Source: Owenia fusiformis
Lineage: Eukaryota; Annelida; Polychaeta; Sabellida; Oweniidae
Direction of reading: 5' to 3'
Assembly: GCA_903813345.2 (NCBI GenBank)
Contig: CAIIXF020000012.1
Coordinates: 11,578,932 to 11,642,931 of the forward strand
Length of the DNA stretch: 64,000 nucleotides
Below, piece by piece: positions 1 through 11,000 of the stretch. The notes beneath the pieces are model-generated. The model saw nothing but the letters and a program-made list of their open reading frames with translations, did no database searches and had not been told where the DNA came from. The number at the start of each line of letters is the position of its first letter. Positions within the stretch are counted from its first letter, which is position 1. The translations under genes and the position numbers were made by a program.

Positions 1-118
1 AGTTCAACGATTTATTCTGATATGCTTAGTTTTTCTTCTCAGCATTGGGATTATCCGAATGCATTTATTTCTTGTATAATCCATTGGATTTTAAATTCAC
101 TGCCTTCTTTTGCATGTA

Positions 119-372
119 AAAATAAATGAGAAACTACCTTTTAAGAAAATCATACCAGTTAACTGAACTATAAGAAACTTGGGTATATTTTTCCAAGGTT
201 AAATATGATGTTATAGTACAGTGTTATTTTTAAATAAAAACCTAAATAAAAAATAAATGAGAAACTGCCTTTTAAGAAAATCATACCAGTTAACTGAATG
301 AAAAGAAACTTGGGCATATTTTTCCAAGGTTAATATGATGTCATAGTAGTGTTATTTTTAAACAAAAATCTA
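119..372. repeat. Tandem direct duplication, two units of about 125 bp
   Basis: Two adjacent near-identical units each begin with AATAAATGAGAAACT and contain CATACCAGTTAACTGAA and TTTTTCCAAGGTTAA. They differ by a few substitutions and small indels, so this is a fairly recent local duplication. Confidence 0.85.
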
Positions 373-1322
373 AGGTATCATCGATTGTAAACTTAGTCTT
401 GCGTCATCTCTGACCCCCTCCCCCTTATCTTCATTACCAACTGAGATGAGGTATTCAGTGTCACAGGGGCTTGTAGTGAGGCAATTGTATACCATGTGCT
501 TACGAACAGAAAATATTTAGTATAAAGATCATGAAAACTTCTGATGAATCAATGTGCGATGTACATGTACGAATAATTTTAAAATCTGCCATACATTTTT
601 TATTATTGAACTGTGCAAATGGCATCATATCAAATAGGTGGCAAATTAATTCACTTGATTTAGCTATAGAATAACATACAGTCATTGTGAGAGCTCTAAA
701 AAATTAACCCCAAATGCTTTATTAATTAGTATAAAGTGGGCAAATTGAGTAACTTCCCATGGGTCTATATGTAACTTAAAAGTAGCCCTCTCCAAGGAGA
801 AGATAACTTTTGTATGTATATTATGACAATGATGTATATTATTTGAAGATAATGCCTATGATCTTAAACTAGTATGTAAAAAATATCAGAACTACTTGTT
901 TGTATTTTAACTCTTAAAATGTTGTTTGATTGCATATAATTTATTGTTCTTATTCTAAAATATGGCTACATTCTGTAATTTACAGTATCGCTGTTTATGT
1001 TAACATGGTGTTTAAAAATGAACCTTGTAGTATGCAGTAACAAATAATAAATCTTTACTAAGAAATATTAACATATTTTATGTTTATTCATCATTAATTT
1101 TTCTTGGAAAAATACTTCATTATGATTGGTCGATCGGAGGTATACAATCAAGTCCAATGAAGACTAAAAAGGTATTAAAAGAACCTTTGTATTTACATTA
1201 CTCTGGACTAGTTAAGTTATAAACTTTCACTCTTAATGTACAAATACCCAATGACTTCACATTCACATTTTGATGTTATACAGTGATTTTGTATACTGTA
1301 CTTCTACTTTATTTGACAGCTG

Positions 1323-1530
1323 TTTTGATTTGGCGATCCGCCAAATTATTGATTGCCAAATTGTTAAAGTCTACCAAATTAAGTAGCCACCAAATTCCCT
1401 GGTAATTTTAGTATAATGTAAATTAGCACTATTAGAACATTGAAATATTGCAAGTCCGTCAAATTAAATAGTCGCCAAATGTTCAAAACAGCAAATCTGC
1501 CATAATGAGTAGCACCAAATTAAGAAGTAC
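1323..1530. repeat. Degenerate CCAAATT-motif interspersed repeat
   Basis: CCAAATT or CCAAATTAAG recurs about every 20-30 bp, for example in GATCCGCCAAATT and AGTAGCCACCAAATT, with one variant reading TCAAATTAAATAG. This looks like a dispersed non-coding repeat. The family is not identified. Confidence 0.5.
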
Positions 1531-2056
1531 AGCACAACCTATCCTTATCGCCTGTAGTGTTATGACATTTTGTGAGTTGAGTTCAGCAGTTGGAATCTGT
1601 AACAAACTGTTGCAATTTTGAAACGATTTACAATAACTTACCAGATGGTGACATTTTATCATTTATGGGGTCAGAGACTGAGCGCCTATCAGAACTATTC
1701 CATCGCCAAACAAAGTACTATTTAACATGATGGCAAGTAAAATGTTGTAAATCCTACATTTCCCTGAGTTAGTTAATGTTGCTATAGTAATGAACCAAAT
1801 GTCATTGTTTAAACAGCATTTACATGAATATCAACAGCATTATAGCTTTTGGATATTGTTTGAGTCCATCATGCAACAAAACTACAGCTGTTTCCAGTGT
1901 TGTCATAGAAACAAATGTCACCAATAGTTAATACACACACATCATGGTTGTAATGTATTTGGCACAATGACACAATCATCTCATATCTCTATAGCCACTG
2001 TTCGTTATATTGTTACCTAGTGATGACACAATAGCACATGTTACCATAGCGATGCA

Positions 2057-5000
2057 TCATTCTACGTAGTCAAGGTCTTCTGGTATTCCAAACTGTTTAT
2101 CAATTACGCTGTCTTCCACACAAAATTTGTTCTTCACCCAGGATTTTGTTGAGAACACATTATCTGAAAACAAGAATTTATATTATATACAGGTTACAAT
2201 GGAGGTGGCGTGAAAAATAGCTAAAACATTTTATTCAATATACTTACATCATGTTTGAATAAATAAAACAAATAAAAATGTAACTCTTTAATTATTTGAT
2301 TTCTAAGGCTATCTACCCCCATAAATGTGTGATTTTTCAAATCAACCCCAAAACTACTTGACACTTGTGTATTGTAATCTTGTGGTTGGAAATAAGTTTG
2401 AGAAATGGTTATTTAGACAAAATTCAGCTTTGTGTGAAGTACTGACAACGTTTTACAATTGCGACATTTCAATCCACAAGTAGTTGTGAGGGTTATTTGA
2501 AAATAAACCCCACATTCACAGGGGTAAGGATTATCTTTGCAATAATTTTTTATTTCTGATAAAGGTCCATGCTCAGTATGGCAAGTGATTTTAGATGGTC
2601 ATATCTTTAACCATGGGTACTTTCTAGCCATAAATACAGTGTTCTTTTTATAAAAACAATTGTTTTCTTTCAAGTGAAGTCCCCGTGGTAGTAAAATATC
2701 AATCTAACGCTCTGAAAAATAATTGATTAGGACCCCACCTTGACACTTTTTTAAAAATGATAGGCTCGAGGATTTTGTTTTTCTCAATTTAAACATATTG
2801 AGAGTTTCTTCTACACTGTATTAACAATTTCTGAAAAATGGATGTTGAAATCTGTTTAAGTTAAAAACCACATATCCCATGTTATTTTCCCATAGGGAAA
2901 ACTTGTGCTATCCATTGTTTTCAGCATAATTTTGGTCATCGAAAATTGATATCTTCAAAACTAGACTTTCAATACCATTCTACTTTTGAAAAAGATTTAG
3001 ACCATTTGTTGAATAATCTTTTCATGCAATAAAAACCAGAAAAAGATCCTCTTTTGAGTAAATAGCTTCAACATTTTGAAAATAAAAATGTTGACATGGG
3101 GTCCCTATTCATAATTTTTCGAATTGTTCGATTGATATTTTTATCATCATGGGTACTTCACTTGAAATAAAACACATTGTTTTATAATAATATAATGATT
3201 GTTGTAAAATTGCATGTAATGAGGAAATGTGTTCCCTCTTTTAGAGTACCACATGTTTACCCTTATGTCCACAGCATGTATCTACTTAACATAATTAAAT
3301 GTTAATGCTTTGGTTAAATTAATTTAGGCTCATTCTAATCATTTGTCTGTTTAAGCTAAACTTATAACTTTTTTTTAAATATCCAAGTGAATATTTGTTT
3401 TTAATTCTAAAACTGCAAAGGTAATTCACGTAAACAGAAAAATACATTCAAAGATGTTAAAATCTTATGAATACTGTAGGTGTTTAATAATATTAAAAAC
3501 ATAAGTTAAGGTTTTTGAAATAACCAGAAAGGCAACACTAAACTGATATTAAATTTGAAGGCCTAACTTCTAAGAACTTCCTAACTGACTCAACATAATA
3601 TATGAAATTTATTGGCCAACTTATTTTTAATCTTACGTTTTATCAATAGGTATGTAGGTTAATGCAAATGTTATCTTGACCTGTTTTGTATGAGTGTATA
3701 AAACATATGGTTTGTGATACTTCTCAGAACTGAAACCATGATTCAAAAGTTGTGCACCATTTCAAAACTGATAGACGACACTTGTAAAGTTATATTATCA
3801 AATAAGACATAATCAACTTTGAAGGATGGCAGAAAAACCTGAAGGCATAGAGGAGTGGGGGACAATCATTCAACGTTACAAGGGTCTCTTCAACAGTCAA
3901 ACCATGAGTGATGTTCAGTAAGTTAAGGTACAGCTGGAAAGTAACATTTCGGTAAAAAATTGCTATACCTGCACATGTTATTTTCTGGTACAAAATAAAG
4001 TATGAAGGCATGTATCAATTTCCTTGCTTTTTTCAGGAAAGTATCATTACATTGTCTTCTTTTAGAATATCTGGTAGGCGTTCAAAGGGAACTCCAGGGA
4101 ATTCTGATATTTCACACTTCCTGTTTTTCCAAATTTTCTTTCAAAGTTTCCAGACAACACAGGAGCTACCATTGACCTGTTTACAGGTTTACTAAAAGTA
4201 GACAGTGTAATGATACTTTCCTGAAAAAAGCAAGGAAATACACACATGCCTTCATACTTAATTATGTACCAGAAAATAACATGTGCAGGTATAGCAATTT
4301 TTTACCAAAATGTTACTTTCCAGCTGAACCTTAACACACCCCTCATACCTATACTCAGAAAAATCTTTTTTTCTGACTTAACTTTGATTGTGAAAAATAA
4401 GGAAATGATATGATACTCACAGGAAGTTGTATTAAGTCCTTTTTTGGTTCTTCATGGTTTTTAACTCTTGAATTTCAAAACACCAACTCTTTGTGAATTA
4501 TATACCAAGGTATAAAAATTTTTGAGGGTGAATTTCATTTTATTTTAGTTTGAGTCAGAGTCAGTGATTATATGATGTCTTGTTGTTTTGCACGACTATT
4601 TTCATCATAGAAATATCAATCAATTAGGGATTCCATTGGTGTTTTGAATTCAGGACTATTTTTACGCTAAGTTGTGCAAGTTTGGTCAGAATTTTGTAGA
4701 AAATCGACTTTTGATTTCATCTATTTTTTCAGATATTTTTCTATGAGAGTCCTTTAAGAAGTATCTATACTGAGAGTGAGAACGCCAATTAAAACGTAAA
4801 GGACAAAAAATGACTTGATACAACTTCCTGTGATGATACATGCCACATATCTAAGTTACCGGTATGCAATATGTACTAAGCCCCCTAGGTTACATAATAA
4901 GCCAAACAATACATAGTATCTTGTATTTTTCTCTTAGGTTCAGTTTTGGTGCCTCTAAGGGGCCTACAGTGTATGCTCATAAGGTGATACTAGGAGCTGC

Positions 5001-8000
5001 AAGTGATGTGTTAAAGAGCATGTTCTATGGGGACCTCAAAGAGACAACTGATGTCATTGATATACCAGACATTTCAATGGAGATTTTTCTCGAAATCATG
5101 AGGTAAATGTATTGGAATGTCACAATAAGTTTTTGTCACCCCCTGCCATTTGTTCCAGATGCCAACCACCGAATACCAACCAACTACGGCTGAACACCAT
5201 CCACATAAAAGTTGAAGACAATAACAATATGTCACAACTTCTTTTCAATCTAAATTTAGGGAGAACAGAGAATTTATAGCATATATAGGATTTTTAAATT
5301 TTTGGTCATGATATACATTGACTACAATACAAACTTATTCTTCATTGCAAAATTCTTTTTTTTGTAAGTGATATTTTTCCATTTGAAGGTTTATTTACTA
5401 TGGAGAAGTTAACCTAACACCAGAAAATGTAATGGGAATTTTCTATGCCACCAAGAAGTACCTAGTTCCAGGTTTGGGTGAGAAATGTAGGAAATACCTT
5501 GATGAAAGCATAGACCCAGACAATGTTTGCACTATCCTGTATGCATCCTTGAATTTTGATGAGGAACCCCTCAAAAAGAACTGCCTTGATATGATAGCAG
5601 AAAACGCAGAAGATGTGTTAGCATCAGATGCATTCTTGAATTGTTCAAATGAGGTACTTGGATTAGTTTTAGATCAAGATAAGTTAGGCATACAGTCAGA
5701 AGTTGATGTATTCCTGGCAGTAGAAAAATGGGCGAAGGAGGCATGTAAGAAGCACGACCTTCCCGTCACTGGTGATAACATGAGGGAGATGATTGGTGAT
5801 GATCTCTATAAGCTACGTCTACTTGATCTTACACCTGAAGAGCTTGGGAAGCACATTTCCCCAACTGATATACTAAAACCCCTTGAAATCAAGGATATAC
5901 TGGAATGTATAACGATTGGAAAACAATGTGCAAATCCAAAGTTTAACACAAAAACAAGGGAAAAATTCAATGAAAAAGAATGTAGGCGCTTCACAATTTG
6001 TACTACATGTATTGGTACTTTTTGGAATTGCCCTGGAGATTCATGTGATGCACTTACATTCACAGCAGATAAAGCAATTATATTGACTGGACTGGGGGTC
6101 TTTGTTCCTTATCAAGCCACAACATATAAATTTACAGCTTCAGTCCAAGTACTTGACAAAACAAACAAAGTCTTATATGATGTAAAACATGCATTCACAC
6201 AAGATGATGTCCTAATGGGAGATACTGTAAAGAAGATTGTTTTTGACAAGAAAATTGAAGTAAATTCTAAGGATAAATATTCCATAAAGATATGGCTAAA
6301 GCGGCCAGGAACATACAGATACAGAAGTTATAACATGTATTCTCCAGTTACAGTTGACAATGTTACTTTCACATTTTCAAATCACCCAGCTTCAGGTAAT
6401 GGTACAGACGCTATACATGTATCTGGCCAACTTCCCTGTCTTTATTTTAAGCGTTAAGGTTAGGTAAAGGACGATTATACCTACTCATGAAAATTTGTTT
6501 TCATATATTACATTCCCATAGCTAAGTTACAGAGAAAGATCATGGTATGCATCTGTTTTGATCTGGAATGTGGTTTGTCCATAAATACACTGAAAGGTTT
6601 GGAGAATGCAGACATAATTTTGTGATGGAAATACCTTCATAGAATTTACCTAGTATGCCCTGAAAACTAATCAGTTCTACATTTTACAAGAAACATCCCT
6701 TAATTTCAAATTGGTAGATGAGACTTCATACACAATTTCAGGACTACATTCCAATATTGGCACTGCAAAAATCCAGTATCCACAATAGATAATCAGTAAT
6801 CAGTGTTAGACTTTCATACCAAGAACCCTAAAAAATTCAGATCTGAGTCCACACTGTCAAACATGAATTTGTAGATGACATTAATGACACACAGTTATAA
6901 ATATTGCACTTTGAAGATGCAAATGGTAAGCATTAATTTACCCAGCATGCCAAAAACCTGATCAGATTTTAGCTTCTAGTCTGCTCACATGTGTAGAAAA
7001 TTCAAGTTGAGCAGGTTAGCAATTTTTCTGGAATTGTGATGACAAGCATGATTTGTAGTCTGGAACTTTGAAAAACTTAGATAACATCATGTGTGAACTA
7101 GTTTGATAATGTTGACCTTTGACCTTGAAAATTTTGTAATTAAGTTGACCTTAATTTGAACCTTTCAAAAGTCACTGAAGGTCAACCAAAGGTCAAATCT
7201 CAAATCTATGGTCAGATTATAGATGATTCAAAAGAAAATTGGTCAATTTGAAGCAAGTTGAAAAATTCAAAATGGCCGATTTATCAAAGAATCCAAAATG
7301 TAGCCTAATGGCTGTCATGTAATATAGCAAGCATCCAGGTTTCCTTATCAGATCTTGGTACTAGTCTATTGCATCTCTAAAAATTTCAAGCTGAACGAAT
7401 GAGTGGTAAAATCATGTGAAAAGTGCTCAGACTGGTAAAAACCTGCATCACTTTGAAAGAATGTTTCGCTCGAATCCCCTAACCCCCCCCCCCTTCCCTG
7501 GCTATTGGCCTGCCTGTGTAAAATTCATGCCAAACTAACCTGTCCATCTATTGGCAGCTTCCTTGGCAACATCAACTTCTTGTTTCATAGCTTCCAACAT
7601 TTCAGGGTCACATTCTTTAAACCTTTCTATATCTTTAAGGAGGTGTTCATGTTCTTCAGTTTTACTCTGCAATTCTTTGAGAATCTGATGCCTCTCATCC
7701 TAAAATGTAACATATTCATCACTTTAAAATTTACAATTCTAAGCGATCTCCCGGCAGCTTTAAAGTAAGTGGGGGCTGCACCCACTTGAAAATTTTATAA
7801 TAGGCTTTCACCCACCGGAGAATCCATTTACATTGAAAACGAGAATATTCATGAAAAACAGGCATATTTTGATCAAATTTGGTCTAAATTGTGAAAATTG
7901 AGATTTGCATCAACTTGAGAAACACAGGATATAGTGCACTTTTGAGTTGTGCATTACTTTGAGCAAAAATAATTTTCCATAATTTTATTGATTGATTAAT

Positions 8001-11000
8001 TAATTGGCTAGTGCATTTTACTTCTCTCAATATGCATTCATACAAAGTTCTTCATGAAAATGATAGCTGCTAAAAATTACTGAGGAAAGGTGTTCACATT
8101 GAGAGGTGTTTGGATATGAGGTGTTCGGATATAAAGGTTCCACTGTAGTTATAAATTATCAAATTAAATACTTCACTATTATATATTGTATGTCAAACTT
8201 AGTATCACAAACAACGGTGTATTTCAATTCAATTCAATTAAATTCAATTTATTCATTCAAAATTACATCATACAATATTTCATCAATAACATGAAAAAGA
8301 CACCCCAAGGGGCGTTTTTCAAATTACATCTCTCCCCCTCCATAAAGTAACTAAGTAAGGATAAGAGATCAAACAGCCCACACGTAATTTATAAAATGTA
8401 GTAAGGATTGCATTTAGCTACATACTGTATCTTCTTTTCCTATTTTCATTTTCTGACATTTCTCCTGTGTCTCGGCATATTTTTTCTCCACTTCTTTGAG
8501 TTCTTCTTCTAGTTCATTTATCTTGCGTTTTCTCTGGAATCATACAACACAATTATGCAGCAGCAAGGTGTTAAATTCTAGTTTCACTAACTACATGCAT
8601 CCTCTGATGAAAAGCTGGTGAAAATACTCTCTTTTCTTGGTGCAATTATGTTCTAATTTAAGGCAAGAAAGGGCATAGCACCCAGTACGCACAGGCGTAC
8701 CATATGGTTGCAAATTCACTCTAAATACAATACTTCATAATTTTCTCCCGCCCAGACCCGCCTGAATCCGTATTTACATTTCACTCAACTCGTATTCCCC
8801 ATGATGGCTTACTAGAAACTACTATAAATATAGCGCTACGTCTATGGTTGGGAGCAAGATCATAGACACAATCCCTGTTGAAGAACAAGTTAATTTTGTC
8901 GGGGATTCATAAGCCTGATTTAGATTATTTGGACACATGCCTATTGGAATATTTTGACATGATAGAAGTGTAAGGATATCTCAGATTGAAGGAGCATGGC
9001 TCTTGAAAATACATTATAGTGTATGAATTTATTAAATATATTATATCTTTTATAATGCATTATTATTTTGTACCAACAATTTGTATTATTACATTATACA
9101 TGTATGTATTTGTAATGGTCCATTATCAGTGATCTCCCCAGCATTAAAATATAGCATATACAGCTGTAGTTCCCACCTGGGTCCATTAACGCCCACTTGG
9201 GAATGGGAGAAATGTCATGTCAAATGGGCATATTTTGACCAATTTTGGTCTGAATCATGAAATGAAAATTTTTGCACACAGTTAAGGAAAAAAAATCCTG
9301 TGGAGAATACTAATTTTATATTATATAACTAGGATGATGATAATGACGATGATGATGACTTAACAAGGTGATAACAAAATGCGGATGATTGAACAAGTAT
9401 CAAACTGACAAGTTCAGATAACTGATAAGTTCAGCATGACATCTTTCAGTTAAAAATATCATCAAATGTACGTTTAAGTCATCATCAAAATAACTATAAC
9501 AATAAAAATACATAGTTTCAATATTGTATTATAGGGAGAGTGGTTACAAATGTGGAATTTCGTTTAGAATTATAATTATATTCATTTGATATGTAATATT
9601 ACACATGATCTTATCTAAATATTCATGATATCGGTATTCCTATATATAAATAAAAAAAAGTAAGAATACTATGATCATAATGAAGGTCACAGTCATTCTT
9701 ATGAAATGGATTGATTATTCAGTTGTTGAATGATGAGATTTGTATATTTTATCTAACATGATAATACTATATGTTAACAATGGACTGATATTAGAGAGAT
9801 TTCTTCATAAAGTTAAAGCATAACTTATGATTATGCGGATAGCTATGAATGCAAAAATATGATCTTAATATATATATAAAAAAGTATATTTCATGAATCA
9901 ATGCTTTATAACTTATATTCATGGGTGATTTATAAGTATGCTATGGACAGATATGACTAGCCAACTTGCTAATTGATATTATTTTAATTATTTGATATTA
10001 AAATAAATTAATAACACCAACACGAATTGTTATGTTCTCTCCAATTAGCAACTGAGCAGATCAAGGGAAGATACACAAATGCATTCTGAAATCTCTCTAA
10101 TAATGATATTTTATTATTATGAAAATTATGTATTTTGCTGAGCTTATGTATTGCTTTTGTAAAGTGTTTGGATGGATCAACACACTCTGTGCTATACAGT
10201 ACCGAATGGATGAGTTGTATTTGTTCAGATTTTGAATAATTCTATTTTTGTTCCATATTTTTGTAAATGGACATGCATATATTATGATTATCGATACTTT
10301 AAAATGCTGAGATTGGTCAAGTTGTAAGATAATCATTGGCAGTATAATAATAAGATTTGTTTGGTATTTTGAGTAGTACTACTTCTTTACTCAGGGTGTG
10401 TTGTTCTTATCAGTATGCGCTTGAATTTTTTTTCCTTGTTGATTATATGTCAGCCCGGAGGTCTGAGGCTAAGAGGGGGTAATGTGAGTAATAAAACATG
10501 AAATCATAACAATCATATAGTTGATTGTATGTTCGGAATATTTCTAGCGACAAAGTCTAAATTTTTCTCTTTGCCACAGATTAATATAAACAACATTATT
10601 ATTGAAGACAAGGAACAAATACCTCGCATGTAAACAAACTTACTTTTCATTATTATATGAACAACTATGCCAGAATGCGACATGTGTATGCCAAAATGAG
10701 ACACACTTATGCCAAATCATAAAAGTCGTCCAAGCTCTCCTTTCCTTACAATATACTATACCATATTCGCTATACTGAGCCAAGTTGATTTTGTAATATC
10801 ATGTACTGTCTATTTAAGAAAAGATCATAAACAATTATACTGATGATGCATCGTCGGTCTCAGGATAGAAAGCTGGATGATTTTGCCACACCAAACTTGG
10901 CACCAGTTTTCTACTCTCTGAGATCGACGATTTAATCATCGGCTAATTTGGATAGCTAATGTTTTTAACTAATTAACAGAAATGACTATAAAACTGCAGA

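Larger units (their letters stand above)
1..2056. other. Region downstream of MND1 without recognised genes
   Basis: I see no convincing coding exon here. The short open frames lack splice context and family similarity. The stretch holds the MND1 3' UTR or downstream flank (minus strand), a tandem duplication and a CCAAATT-rich repeat, listed separately. Confidence 0.5.

Noticed and set aside
10097-10704. Small minus-strand frames in MND1 intron 4
   Set aside because: No splice context, domain or conservation signal. AT-rich chance frames.
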